A stretch of DNA of 64,000 bases from Ambrosia x helenae (GCA_030844895.1 CM061233.1:34689126-34753125); one strand, 5' to 3'; shown: positions 10,240 through 21,116, counted from the stretch's first letter. Notes: generated by a model from the sequence alone, not told the origin. A program made the numbers and translations.

Positions 10240-10542
10240 CTAAAACATGATAAAATACATGATGATTCCAAACCAAGTCATACATAGATAAGTTTTCAGC
10301 TTCTTGTTCTTGGATTTGAGTGTCCCAACCAAGGTCTGCAAGGCTGTGTTGTTGAGTCTCAGTTTTTCATTCTCTTCACTATCATTGCTAGTACTAGGAA
10401 TCTGACCCAAGGGTAGTTCGGCCCAACAAACGAAACCACAATTCCTCCCCTTCTTGTTGCAGCAGAAAAACCGTCTACCAGGGTTTGCAGAGGTGGAAGA
10501 CACACGTATGATAGTAGGAGCTCCACATTTGCAGAATACCAT
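10240..10542 (-). CDS. GRF-type zinc-finger protein with coiled coil and C-terminal hydrophobic segment (100 aa)
   Basis: A complete ORF from ATG to stop on the minus strand, convergent with the transposase and within the MULE TIRs. Residues 3-45 show the GRF zinc-finger pattern: C4-x-C6-G, NPGRRFFCC (residues 20-28), C35 and FVCW near 38-41, the four Cys spaced as in zf-GRF. Residues ~55-83 are charged with heptad-like Leu/Asn (ENEKLRLNNTALQTLVGTLK), suggesting a coiled coil. Residues ~87-100 (LCMTWFGIIMYFIMF) are hydrophobic, a possible tail anchor. GRF fingers bind single-stranded nucleic acid in other proteins; a role here is not known. In contrast to the transposase it has no stop or frameshift. 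I infer an accessory gene of this MULE lineage or a captured host gene. Short length is a caveat. Confidence 0.72.
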   Translation of the reverse strand: MVFCKCGAPTIIRVSSTSANPGRRFFCCNKKGRNCGFVCWAELPLGQIPSTSNDSEENEKLRLNNTALQTLVGTLKSKNKKLKTYLCMTWFGIIMYFIMF

Positions 10543-10561
10543 TGTCTAGGTTAGTTAATCG

Positions 10562-10660
10562 ATTATTGGGTTTGTATGATTTGGGAATTAGGGTTTGTAT
10601 GATTTGGGAATTAGGGTATGTATGATTTGGGAGTTAGGTTTGTTATGATTTGGGGCCAAA
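10562..10660. repeat. Short tandem repeat upstream of the GRF gene
   Basis: Three to four imperfect copies of a ~27-bp unit (GGGTTTGTATGATTTGGGAA) lie just upstream of the minus-strand ATG. They sit in the presumed promoter or leader between the gene and the right TIR. Confidence 0.75.
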
Positions 10661-10725
10661 CCTCGAAGGGTGTTGGAGAGGAAGAAGAAGAAGAAGTTCT
10701 GATTAAGAAGATGGGTTTAAAATTG

Positions 10726-10925
10726 GGTTTTAAAACGTTAGAACATGAAAGGACGAAATTACCCCTCAAACGTAACTGAGTTTTTCTTCCTCGTCAAAAA
10801 CTCAGTTAAATATGGGCCATTTAGGCAATTTTCGATCTATGAGGGGTGCTTTTGACAGAAAAATTAATTTTGTGACCAAACAACCATTTTGGGCCAAACT
10901 GAGGGGCCATTTTGGCAATTAACTC
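10726..10925 (-). repeat. Right TIR of the MULE
   Basis: Inverse copy of 5945-6146. It would also hold the outward end of the GRF gene's promoter. The TTTGTAAAA target duplication follows at 10926-10934. Confidence 0.92.
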
Positions 10926-11077
10926 TTTGTAAAATCTACCCATCATTTTCTAGTTACCAACCACATATAGGTAACTGCAAAAATTCACTAACCATGTAAA
11001 AAATTAGTGCAAATATAAACCGAATATTATATATGATAGTTAGCAATCGGCTAAACCCAATTTCTTATATCGCAAAC

Positions 11078-11451
11078 CATAGTTGTTAAAGGCATAAGAC
11101 ACACTTAAAGCTCAAAGGGTGAGCCTTGTGCCTCAGTGCAAGGCGCTTAGAAAGCAAAGGTTTTTTTTTAAGCGAGACACACCATATAAAATACCCTTTT
11201 AGGGGTTTTAAACATGTTTTAAGCTTCTTTAGGGATTAGTTTTCGTTGTTTTAGTTTGATTCTAGACTTGTTTAGGGCTGGTATAAATGTTTTAGACATG
11301 TTCAGACAATTTTTAGATGGAATTCCGTCAGAACTTGGTTTGAAAACTGTGCTCAAGGGCTTGTAAGTGGGGTTTTTGAAGCAAAGCGAGAAATCCGCGA
11401 TGAGCTTAGCAAGTGGGCCTAGGCGTGCCTGAGTGAGCCTTAACAACATAG
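11078..11451. mobile_element. hAT-like MITE, 374 bp
   Basis: The left end CATAGTTGTTAAAGGC and right end GCCTTAACAACATAG are inverted repeats with small differences. The 8-bp flanks TCGCAAAC (11070-11077) and TCGTAAAC (11452-11459) match at seven of eight positions, fitting a hAT target duplication. Near the ends GTGAGCCT is found in opposite orientations. The minus-strand frame of 76 codons inside is not protein-like. Confidence 0.72.
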
Positions 11452-11459
11452 TCGTAAAC

Positions 11460-12411
11460 CCACTGTAAAATATATATTAAAAAATATACGATAGTTGGTA
11501 ATCGGCTAGTTAAAGAAAAACCATTAATATTCAAGTCTAGACTAGTAGCATGACTGACACTTCTTTTGATTGGTGATTGCTTACATTCTTATCGCTAAGA
11601 TCATATTCACGATTTGATTGTTATGCGATTTTACACCTTCAATTCATTATTTGGATTGGGTTAGTATCCATCGTTGGTTTCGGGTCCTAGTGGACTAGAA
11701 TGTATATTTATCATCGGGGCCATGCTCTAGGTGGGTGCATTATCATATCACAAAAGGTTTTTGCATCAAACAAGCATGTTTGGTGCCCTACAAAACTTGT
11801 TACATTTTCCAGTCGTTTGACTAGAAAGAATTTATGTATTCTTGATATTTATTAAGAGCTAGTGGGTTACCATTCGCGCTTTAAGGCGGCTTTAAAACGA
11901 TGATAAAAATAATCAAATGGCGAAAATAACGATAAAAAACTAAGTCGCGACGGTTATTGAAAGACACTAAGAAGTTACATTCTTGTATATGAAATAAAAA
12001 TTTGTTGCAACAAAAATTACATCAAAACGTATATAAAGATAAACTGAATATAAAGCAGGTGTAAAAAACATTGAACCACACACGCCTGTTGTGACGTGTT
12101 AACTCGTAAAAGTTGGATTAAAACGTAAAACATAAAAAATAATAACTAAGTCAACCTAGGATTTGCGCTTTGCGACATGATCGTTAAACGAGGAAAAAAA
12201 GATGTAATAAAAACGTTAACCATAAACGCACGTTGCAACGTAATATATCGTAAAATTTAGAGTGAGACGTAAAATGAAAATTTTGTATAATGAAAAGTAT
12301 TATGATAAATTTGTAAAAGATAAAAAATATAAAAGTTAAAAGTAAAATATTCATAAAAGACAAAACTTGTACTATTGTTAAGCACCCAAATATATTTATT
12401 ATTTTTATATA
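11460..12411. repeat. Spacer with degenerate GC-hairpin modules
   Basis: Four spaced motifs at ~11875, 12085, 12160 and 12225 each carry a short GC stem of the type GCGCTTTGCGAC or CGCACGTTGCAACG in an AT-rich background, followed by CGTTAAA- or CGTAAAA-like words. The layout resembles the hairpin-module Helitron remnants elsewhere in the window, but no Helitron terminus is clear. 11460-11870 holds nothing recognised. Confidence 0.4.
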
Positions 12412-12510
12412 TTGTGCAGGATTCGAACTCAAGACCAAGCTTGGACGGGAACCCTCCGAAGAGGTAAACCCTCCCACCTCTCCCCAACTGGGCTGGAGAT
12501 CATTGGCAAC
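12412..12510 (-). mobile_element. Probable tRNA-derived SINE
   Basis: On the minus strand an A-box-like CAGCCCAGTTGG (~12486-12497) is followed ~55 bp later by a strong B box (GAGTTCGAATCC, 12419-12430), ahead of an AT-rich 3' region. The A-to-B spacing is longer than in a tRNA gene, which argues for a SINE rather than a tRNA gene. No target duplication was found. Confidence 0.5.
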
Positions 12511-12637
12511 GTAATCCATCAAGTAACATTTAAAAAAAGTATTGTTAAAACACTTATTAGTTTTAAAAAGATAATAATAATTTATAAAAATTAAAATAGG
12601 AAATGATGTGCGTGAATCATATATGTGTACAGGGATA

Positions 12638-12830
12638 AGTCGGGATGGCAATCAAACCCGAACCCAATGGAGTAAATCCGAAACCCGAAACATTTGGAAC
12701 AGGTTTTGGGTCGGGTAATCGGGTATGAGATTAGCTTTATTTTTTTCGCGGGTTTGAGACGAGTTTGGGATTTGATGATATACCTATTCACCTGACCCGA
12801 TTACCCGATAAAGCATACCTGTTTATCCGG
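12638..12830. mobile_element. hAT-like fragment (GGGATGGCAA terminus)
   Basis: Starts GGGATGGCAATCAAACCCG and is rich in paired GGGTTTGAGAC/ACCCGAA words, as in the widespread plant elements beginning TAGGGATGGCAA. The opposite terminus (TTGCCATCCC) is not seen, so this is one-ended. Confidence 0.45.
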
Positions 12831-13261
12831 TTAGATACCTGATCTAATTTCTTATATATCTGTTTAGATATGTATGCATAATATATCTAACTGTCTATCT
12901 AGATTGTCGTCGTGTGCTAAGAAAACACCAAACATTAGTGTATACTAGTTGTTATCTATGTCTTTGAATGTTTTTATATGATTTAAGTATTTTATATTTA
13001 TACATTGTAATCATTTACATGTATATATACTAATGCTAAATGTAATTGGTAAGTAGTTATCTAATAGATGCCTGGCGGGTTTTTCATTGGACATACCCAA
13101 TGAGTAAACCATAATAAAATATTACATCAGTGTAGGCATTTGCATCACTTTTGTTACACCGGTGTAAGGACGCCATAAGTTTTCTTTTTTAATTTTTGTA
13201 TACTTAGTTATAAAACATTTATCCTAAAATTTAAAACACAATGCGTACATAGACTTCTTAC
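12831..13261. other. AT-rich spacer left of the Sirevirus
   Basis: No gene or complete repeat recognised. The last bases ACTTC (13262-13266) would be the target duplication of the Sirevirus, but the other side is lost. Confidence 0.45.
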
Positions 13262-13266
13262 ACTTC

Positions 13267-13913
13267 TGTTGGATCAGTTTCTTGTTTAACAGTTCTTATT
13301 ATGAACACTTGTGTAAGATCTATCAAAGTAATTTGCACAAAGGAATAAATGGAAGTGTTCAAGTTAAAGTTTCACTTTTAACAGGAGTTATTACTCCTCC
13401 TTGATATATGAACTAAAACAGTAAATAAATATCAAAACAGTTAATAAATAAAACAGTAAATGCTTCAAATGATTCTCAATATATTGGAAATATTAACTAT
13501 ATAAGGACTGTCTAAAATAGTGGGATGAACCCATCTATTTATAGACTAAAAGTATACGTACATGAGAAGTATTGAAGCAATATAATAATAATACAAATAC
13601 TACAACAGGCTGTAGCATTGGTACTTGAACAAAGACTTTAACAAAAGTAATATAATACTAAACTACTGAACTCTAAGGCGGTGGGAAGCTTCTATCAAAA
13701 CAGCTGATGAGTAGTTTGTCTTCAGTAGTTCCTCAGAGACTTTGTCTGGTTCATCTTTAGAACTTCTGATCATTACTCTTCAGTACTTGATATCTTCTTC
13801 TTCAGTACTTTCAGTCTTCTTCTTCAGCAGTTTCTATACTTAGAATAATATTGCAAAATATGAATTAGACCAAGGTATCAAAAGTTGTTTCATCAATCCT
13901 CTTTGTCCTTACA
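13267..13913 (-). repeat. 3' LTR of the Sirevirus, 647 bp
   Basis: On the minus strand the LTR begins TGTAAGGACAAAG right after the purine tract and ends GATCCAACA at 13267. A TATA box (CTATAAATA, + 13535-13543) sits centrally, followed by leader sequence. The words AGTACTGAAG and AGTAGTT recur many times in the LTR and also in the envelope-like and pol regions. Confidence 0.78.
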
Positions 13914-13924
13914 ATCTCCCCTGG
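13914..13924 (-). other. Polypurine tract of the Sirevirus
   Basis: Minus-strand CCAGGGGAGAT immediately precedes the TG of the 3' LTR. This is the expected plus-strand primer site. Confidence 0.8.
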
Positions 13925-13949
13925 ATTGATGAAGCCAAAAACTTATCTA

Positions 13950-15317
13950 ATCTTTATTCCTTCTTTCTGCAATCAAGAATCCTCCATATTTCTCTGACCA
14001 TGGAGATCTTGAGTTGGTGAGCTTGTTGTTCAGTAAGAGATCCTTGTTGAGGTTCAAGATGTTGAATGGTGAGCAGGTCCTTTGTTGACAGATTCTTCAG
14101 TTCATCTATGGAAGTGAAGACCTTACTTGAACGATCTCTTCTTGTGATCATTACTGAGTTTGAATCAGTGAATGACCATTTCACAATATTTACTTTAGAC
14201 TGGTTAAAGTATAGAGTATAGGGGACCATGCTTGTCTCCTGGTTTGTACCTGATTTTGGAGTATCTTCTATTTCAGTGACCATCAGGCTTAGGAATATCA
14301 GCTGGAGTAGGTTCAGTTGCCTTAGAAGGTTATTCTGGTTCTTTACAGGAAGTATCAACTACTGAAGGGTTGATCTGAGTATCAACTACTAAAGGATTGT
14401 CTTCAGTACTTTTGTTTTGGACTTCAGCAGTTTCTTCTATAGCGCCTTGGGATTTCTCTTGAGCTTTCTCTCTAAGGAGCCTTTCTTGGTTTTCAATCCA
14501 GCCATGTCTTTTTTTCAAAGCAATTTCTTGCCTTGTCTTGACTGTTTTATTTTGAGCATCCTTGAGATGTTGTGCTTCTCTAGCCTTTTTGGAAGCTTCA
14601 AGAGACACAACCTGTGGTTCCTTTGACATCTCCCCCTTTTTGGCTTCATCCACTTCTGGAAACCAAGAAGGTGGAGGTGTTACACCAGATAAGTGAGCTA
14701 GGTGTCTTCCATTTTTCTTGACAACTCACCAAGCTTGTGATCTATGGAATTGTTTATCATTTCCATCTGAGTTTTGTTCTTTAACTCCATAGCAGTCATA
14801 AAGGATTGGAGACGAGCAGAGATAAGTTGGTGTACCATCTGATATAGGGGACCATCTGGGCTGCATAGGATGTTCAAGTCTATGCTTGATGACCCAGGGA
14901 ATTGGGTAGGCTTTTCTTATGGAGGGTGTATTTTTGGGTGATCCTCAGTATGAACTGGGGATGCCACTTTAGGGGAATTAGGGTTCAAGTGGTCTTTAAC
15001 CTGATCTTTTGTGACTGACTCTTTGAGTATAGATACATTGGAGTAAGGACCTTCACAATCAGCCGTCAATTTATGTTGTGGAGATTTTGAAACATCATCC
15101 AAATTAATGGAATCATCTGAATCCCTGATAACATCCTCAATGATGATGTCATAAGTTATACCATGAGCTAGGCCCAACCTAGTTTTCTCATGAACCTCTT
15201 TTTCTTGGTACTGAGGTTTTCCTACTTCAGGCACAATGCCTTCATCAGTAGTTGCCACATTTGAGGTCTTAGCTATGGTACTTGTTGATGCACGTTTTGC
15301 GACTAGTGCTATTGGAT
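13950..15317 (-). pseudogene. Envelope-like ORF of the Sirevirus, C-terminal part
   Basis: Minus-strand pieces at 15317-14917, ~14880-14700, 14653-14330 and 14358-13954 can be followed with frame changes. The first is acidic and Ser/Thr-rich (block GIVPEVGKPQYQEKEVHEKT). The middle is Lys/Glu-rich and coiled-coil-like (KKAREAQHLKDAQNKTVKT). The last ends near the purine tract (block LSTKDLLTIQHLEPQQGSL). Extra ORFs with coiled coils at this place are characteristic of Sireviruses; whether they act as an envelope is unproven. Frameshifts and stops near 14700-14900 and 14340 disable it. It continues to the right at 22683 after the array that interrupts it. Confidence 0.68.
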
Positions 15318-15810
15318 TGCACATTCATTTATGTTTTGGTAAAAACGTGGGGTCGAAAGTGGATATAAGAGGGTCGAAGGTGACTGTTAAAGGTCGAAGG
15401 TGGAGTATACTGGTCGAAGATGAAAGCCTGATATGAAGAGTGCTGATTCGCCCATTTGGAGGGGCGAACATGCACATTCGACCCTTACGGGGGGGGGGGG
15501 GGGGGCGAATGTGCACGCCTATATAAGCTGAAAATTAGATTTTAATGTTAACTTTTGTCATTTGTGTTCCCCATTCGACCTGTATTTCTCTCTAGTGTTC
15601 TAGGCTTTTTTTGAAAAGTGATTATATCATTGTAAACAACGTTTTGTAAGATTAATCAATATTGTTTATTAATGAAATGGAGTTTAAAAGGTGATTTGCA
15701 TGTTTTGTTCATATGATTATCATTTCGTAACTAATTTAGGGATTCCGCACCTAAATTGGTAGACTTGTTTGATCAAACTACTTGTTTTTTGACAAAACGA
15801 TCCTCCCACA
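15318..15810 (+). repeat. LTR-a of the short LTR element
   Basis: It contains a G17 run (15489-15505), CGAATGTGCA, and a TATA box (CTATATAAGC), then U5-like sequence ending CCCACA. It is the best copy for the LTR's right half, being directly followed by the primer site. Confidence 0.75.
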
Positions 15811-16218
15811 AAGTGGTATCAGAGCCTATACGGATCAAACAACTACGAATTGATAATTTTTGAGCTGATTTGGACCTAAATTTGATCAAAATTTCTCTGT
15901 TTTTAATGAACAATGGTTTTTGATGAAAATTGATTGATTCGGACTAGTTTTCATGGATAAAATCTAGAATTCTCTTTATTAAACTTGTTCCAAATCAATT
16001 CCGAAGCAAAACGTGCAAAACATCATCAAAATCCATCAACTTTTAAAAAATTGGAAAAAACAAAATAACTGATTTTCAAAGAATAGCCGTTTTTCAAATG
16101 AACAGGGTCGAACCTAGAAGAGAAAGGCCGAACATGTGTGTTTTAGGTCGAATATGAGATTTTTAGGTCGAACGTGGTTATTTTTAGGGTTCGAACCTAA
16201 AAGTTGTGAGTGTTGTGT

Positions 16219-16712
16219 TGTACATTCGACCATATTTGGTACATTCGACCCTACGGGAGGTCGAAAGTGGATATAAGAGGGTCGAAAGGTGACTGTTAAA
16301 GGTTGAAGGTGGAGTATACTGGTCGAAGATGAAAGCCTGATATGAAGAGTGCTGATTCGCCCATTTGGAGGGGCGAACCTGCACATTCGACCCTTAGGGG
16401 GGGGGGGGGCGAATGTGCAAGCATATATAAGCTGAAAATTAGATTTTAATGTTAACTTTTGTCATTTGTGTTCCCCATTTGACCTGTATTTCTCTCTAGT
16501 GTTCTAGGCTTTTCTGAATAGTGATTATATCATTGTAAACAACGTTTTGTAAGATTAATCAATATTGTTTATTAATGAAATGGAGTTTAAAAGGTGATTT
16601 GCGTGTTTTGTTCATATGATTATCATTTGGTAACTAATTTAGGGATTCCGCACCTAAATTGGTAGACTTGTTTTATCAAACTACTTGTTTTTGACAAAAC
16701 GATCCTCCCACA
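16219..16712 (+). repeat. LTR-b of the short LTR element
   Basis: Near-identical to LTR-a over its length, with a shorter G run (13 G at 16397-16409). It is followed directly by the 245-bp envelope-like fragment instead of a primer site. Confidence 0.75.
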
Positions 16713-16957
16713 GTACTACTGTCCTCAAATCCACCACTGGATGGTATATGAGTAGTAGCAGCCTCAAATGCACCTAAAGTATCTAAGTTTGGGCTTAGAC
16801 ACCTTGGTTCGCCCTCATCTCTTGGGATAAGATTGATAGCATCCACATCCATGTCTGTTTCTAAGGTTGTATCCCCTGTTTTATGAGGTTGTTGGGGATT
16901 AACATTCTCAGATGGGATGTTTTCTTTCAGCCTAGGAGAATTTGAGCTATTTCTATT
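16713..16957 (-). pseudogene. Duplicated envelope-like fragment, copy 1 (245 bp)
   Basis: Same sequence as 22683-22927 of the envelope-like ORF apart from scattered substitutions. On the minus strand it encodes the acidic block ETDMDVDVISPIPRDEDE. Its left edge abuts the CCCACA end of LTR-b. Its right edge (CTATTG) runs straight into a G17 run where the ORF copy instead continues TTTGGTG. Confidence 0.85.
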
Positions 16958-18150
16958 GGGGGGGGGGGGGGGGGCGAATGTGCAGGCCTATATAAGCTGA
17001 AAATTAGATTTTAATGTTTACTTTTGTCATTTGTGTTCCCCATTCGACCTGTATTTCTCTCTAGTGTTCAAGGCTTTTTGAAAAGTGATTATATCATTTT
17101 AAACAACGTTTTGTAAGATTAATCAATATTGTTTATTAATGAAATGGAGTTTAAAAGGTGATTTGCGTGTTTTGTTCATATGATTATCATTTCGTAACTA
17201 ATTTAGGGATTCCGCATCTAAATTGGTAGACTTGTTTGATCAAACTACTTGTTTTTGACAAAACGATCCTCCCACAAAGTGGTATCAGAGCCTATACGGA
17301 TCAAACAACTACGAATTGATAATTTTTGAGCTGATTTGGACTCAAATTTGATCAAATTTTTTCTGTTTTGAATGAACAATGGTTTTTGATGAAAATTGAT
17401 TGATTCGGACTAGTTTTCACGGATAAAATCTAGAATTCTCTTTATTAAACTTGTTCCAAATCAATTCCGAAGCAAAACCTAAAACATCATCAAAATCCAC
17501 CAACTTTTAAAAATTGGAATCAAAATAACTGATTTTCAAAGAATAGCCGTTTTTCAAATGAACATGGTCGAACCTAGAAGAGAAAGGTCGAACATGTGTG
17601 TTTTAGGTCGAATATGAGATTTTTAGGTCGAACGTGGTTATTTTTAGTGTTGTGTTGTACATTCGACCATATTTGGTACATTCGACCCTACGGGAGGTCG
17701 AAAGTGGTTATAAGAGGGTCGAAGGTGACTGTTAAAGGTCGAAGGTGGAGTATACTGGTCAAAGATGAAAGCCTGATATGAAGAGTGCTGATTCGCCCAT
17801 TTGGAGGGGGAGAACATGCACATTCGACCCTTACGTGGGGGGGGGGGGCGAATGTGCAGGCCTATATAAGCTGAAAATTAGATTTTAATGTTAACTTTTG
17901 TCATTTGTGTTCCCCATTCGACCTGTATTTCTCTCTAGTGTTCTAGGCTTTTCTGAATAGTGATTATTTCATTGTAAACCACGTTTTGTAAGATTAATCA
18001 ATATTGTGTATTAATGAAATGAAGTTAAAAGGTGATTTGCGTGTTTTGTTCATATGATTATCATTTCGTAACTAATTTAGGGATTCCGCACCTAATTTGG
18101 TAGACTTGTTTTATCAAACTACTTGTTTTTGACAAAACGATCCTCCCACA
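16958..18150 (+). mobile_element. Second copy of the short LTR element, 5' LTR truncated at poly-G
   Basis: LTR-c (16958-17276) lacks everything left of the G run. It is followed by the primer site (TGGTATCAGAGCC near 17280), the interior, and a complete LTR-d (17656-18150, with G12 at 17837-17848). The interior is slightly shorter than in the first copy. Confidence 0.78.
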
Positions 18151-18395
18151 GTACTACTGTCCACAAATCCACCACTGGATGGTATATGAGTAGTAGCAGC
18201 CTCAAATGCACCTAAGTATCTAAGTTTGGGCTTAGACACCTTGGTTCGCCCTCATATCTTGGGATAGGACTGATAACATCCACATCCATGTCTGTTTTTA
18301 AGGTTGTATCCCCTGTTTTATGTGGTTGTTGGGGATTGTCATTCTCAGATGGGATGTTTTCTTTCAGCCCAGGGAGAATTTGAGCTATTTCTATT
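18151..18395 (-). pseudogene. Duplicated envelope-like fragment, copy 2 (245 bp)
   Basis: Same boundaries as copy 1: it begins right after the CCCACA of LTR-d and ends CTATTG against a run of 13 G. The unit from copy 1 to this point is 1,438 bp, the period of the duplication. Confidence 0.85.
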
Positions 18396-18481
18396 GGGGG
18401 GGGGGGGGCGAATGTGCAGGCCTATATAAGCTAAAAAATTAGATTTTAATGTTAACTTTTGTCATTTGTGTTCCCCATTCG
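18396..18481 (+). repeat. Third truncated LTR (LTR-e), left piece
   Basis: It starts at a G13 run (18396-18408) and runs through the TATATAAG box to CCCCATTCG, where a gypsy solo LTR is inserted. The remainder resumes at 22464 after that insertion. Confidence 0.8.
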
Positions 18482-20802
18482 TGTAACAACCGGCAAAAAT
18501 GATGTAATTCCGTACTAATTAATTAATGTGTAATTAACGTAATTAAGTGCTGATACATGTTAATTATTTAACTGAGGCTTAGAGAATAGTAAATTCCCAT
18601 ATGATGCATAGGAATGCATACGTTTAATGGTGAAACATGATAGGATCATGTGCGAATAAACTTATCCGGTATGGACGTTGGTCATTACCGGTAAAAATTA
18701 AATAAACGAAAAGGATCCCGGACACCCAGGATATAAAATAAGGGGTATTTTCACAAAATATAATGTGTTTTGGAACTCCAAAACCATAAGTGAAAACTTT
18801 CCATACAAATCTCCCGGTAACGAATAAAGTGCGCGTACCGCACCTGGTACGCGTATAACTCATAATTTCACCCGACAAGAGCCTAAATAACCAATCAACA
18901 CTTAGACTAGGCTATGTTTAAGGGTTATTAGAGGAACTTTTAATGTCTGAATAACACGCGATTTAAGATCCGAAAAATACCCGAACGACACCCGAACGTT
19001 AAAGGATTAAACTTAACTAAATGTTAACAAATATTTTGTGTTGTGGACCCCACCCCATGACCCCTAAGAACCGGCCACCTTCTCACCATACCTTAATCCC
19101 ACCTTTTGCACTAAGAAATCTAGGAATGATCAAGCTAGGTATGGTGTAATCTTGGTAAGGATTTGTATAAGATAACTTGTGTCCTTGCAATATCTACAAA
19201 ACTCTTTCTTTTGCTTGCAATATCCTACGGCCAACCCACCCAAAAACAATCTCCACAAGATTTCTTGGTATAACATAACCATGATTTAGGGGATTCTATA
19301 TCTAAGTAAGATTGTAGGTGATCTTGAAAGATTACATAAGGACTTATAAGAGATTATTATGTCCTTTGGAGATTGATATAGATCCTTCCCTCTCTTTAAA
19401 ACCACGGCTCACAACACACATATACAAGACCATCCCAAAATCATCTTGGTACAACATAAATCTTCATAAATCCTCATTAGATTACATGCAATCTTGGAAG
19501 ATATTGAAGGATTATAAAAGGTGCATGTGAGAATACTTGATCATACAAGCAAAATTCTTCTTCTTTTTCTTTCTTTGGGCGTGGGATAACAAGCATCCAC
19601 ACACACAATTCCTTCAAATTTTAACACCTCCAAATCACTCCTAAACATCCATCCTTCAAATCCCCATTGTGTGTTTCAAGCTTGGAGCTTAACCACTAAG
19701 GAAGAACACACCAAACCCATCATAATCAAGCATTGAAAGCTTCCCTAGCCTTGTGCTAGTTGTAAGTATTTTTTATCATGTTTTGTCTTTAAAAAGTTTA
19801 TGTTTATTAGCTTGAAGCAAGTTGTACAAGGGGTGAACTTGAATAAGCTTTCATAATAAAACATATGATTTTTAAAGACTAAAATGGTGTTTAGCTAGTG
19901 TTAAATAATAGAAAATTTAGTGATGGATGTTAAGTATTCTTGTAGTTTTTATTAAAATGATGAATACTTGAAGAAAAATGGTGATTTGAGTAATACTTGT
20001 TAATGGAACTTGGATGAACCTAAAAATGATTTTAATCATCATAACTTAAAGATATAAGGCTTGTTGACATGTTATTTTTGTTAAGAAGTAAGTATTGTAA
20101 AAATTACATCATTAAAGTCTACTGACTTGAAAAATGCAATTTGGACTTGTTGGACAAAATACACAAATTTCACATATTAGTAGCCTTATTAAGAATATAC
20201 GAGACTATTAAAAGTGTTAAAATGTGAAAATAATCCAACATTATAAAAATGATCCTTTAAAGTCTACTAGTTTAGTAGAAAAATGCTAATCTTGAAAGTT
20301 AGAATGGAAAAATACAACTTTTATAAGTTAAGGGACTAATTTTGTAACTTTAAAAGTTGAGGGACTAATATGGATATTTTTAGAAACTTGAGCCTAAAAA
20401 TACAACTATGGAAATTTTGATGTCAAAAGTATAAATAATAATTTTCCAAGGTAGATTTGGTAAATACTAGTAAACATACTTATGTATTTTGTATAAAAGT
20501 GTATTTTTATAAAATATAGTTTATATAAAAATATGGACTTTTTCTAACATATGGATTTATATAAAAACAAAGGTTTTTATAAAAATGTTAGACAAATTAA
20601 AACTTGGGAGAACTTATATAAAAATGAACACTTTTATATAAATGGGAATATAAAAGTGTTGGAACATTTTTGTATATAAGTTGTCAAGTTTTGAATTAAA
20701 AATACAAAAGTATTTTAAAACCTCCAAGTAATATGTGTAGGAAGTTAGAAAGTTGAATAATATTTCTAGAAAACACATATTGGAAAACTTGGGAAAAATT
20801 AA

Positions 20803-20824
20803 CTATATATATATATATATATAT
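20803..20824. repeat. (AT)n microsatellite
   Basis: A TA dinucleotide run within the C1 LTR. Confidence 0.9.
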
Positions 20825-21067
20825 AAGTTAAGAAATCGGACTTGGACGTGTTAACGAACTAAGACGTAAAAGCGGACAAACAAGAAAAATATCATTACGT
20901 CGAGATGAGTAAAAATATATTTTAAGGAGTTAAAATATATATAACTTGGGTGAAAAAATTACATAACACTTTCCTAAGTGTTGGAAAATATTCTTGGGAG
21001 AAAATATTATGTAAATAATCTAAAGATTAAAAACATTTAACGAATGTATGGACTTAACGAGGAAAAT

Positions 21068-21115
<48 letters not shown>

Positions 21116-21116
21116 G
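21068..21116. repeat. (AC)n(AT)n compound microsatellite
   Basis: About a dozen AC units followed by about a dozen TA units, just before the hairpin units in the C1 LTR. The homologous place at 62518-62548 has only TA. Confidence 0.95.

Larger units (their letters stand above)
5945..10925 (+). mobile_element. Mutator-like element (MULE), 4,981 bp, with long TIRs and 9-bp TSD
   Basis: The element opens GAGTTAATTGCCAAAATG and closes with the reverse complement of that terminus. The flanking 9-bp direct repeat TTTGTAAAA (5936-5944 and 10926-10934) is perfect, as expected for Mutator. The ~200-bp terminal inverted repeats (5945-6146 and ~10726-10925) match with scattered changes. Inside lie a decayed transposase gene on + and a small GRF zinc-finger gene on -, converging. 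The transposase is broken by several frameshifts and stops, so this copy is not autonomous now. The clear TIRs and perfect TSD mean insertion was comparatively recent; I cannot tell whether it moved with enzyme supplied in trans or decayed after moving. Confidence 0.93.
15318..16712 (+). mobile_element. Short non-autonomous LTR element (TRIM/SMART-like), complete copy
   Basis: Two ~494-bp LTRs (15318-15810 and 16219-16712) enclose ~408 bp. The 5' LTR ends CCTCCCACA and is followed by AAG and a tRNA-iMet primer site TGGTATCAGAGCC (15814-15826). The interior has no coding frame; it carries repeated GGTCGAA/TTCGACC words. The LTR has a TATATAAG box after the G run. The LTR left end is uncertain: it is either TGYACATTC (used here, giving equal lengths in three copies) or GGTCGAAAG ~35 bp further in. 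No target duplication can be matched, because the surroundings are rearranged. It lies in the Sirevirus envelope-like ORF. Confidence 0.7.

Noticed and set aside
12412..12510. tRNA gene
   Set aside because: The B box is good but the A-to-B spacing is too long and no cloverleaf can be drawn, so a SINE is preferred.
12184..12651. 155-codon minus-strand frame rich in Phe and Ile
   Set aside because: AT-rich composition with no motif; it runs through a SINE.
15489..15505. Telomere-like G-rich sequence
   Set aside because: It is a pure G run with no TTTAGGG repeat, and its position within an LTR explains it.
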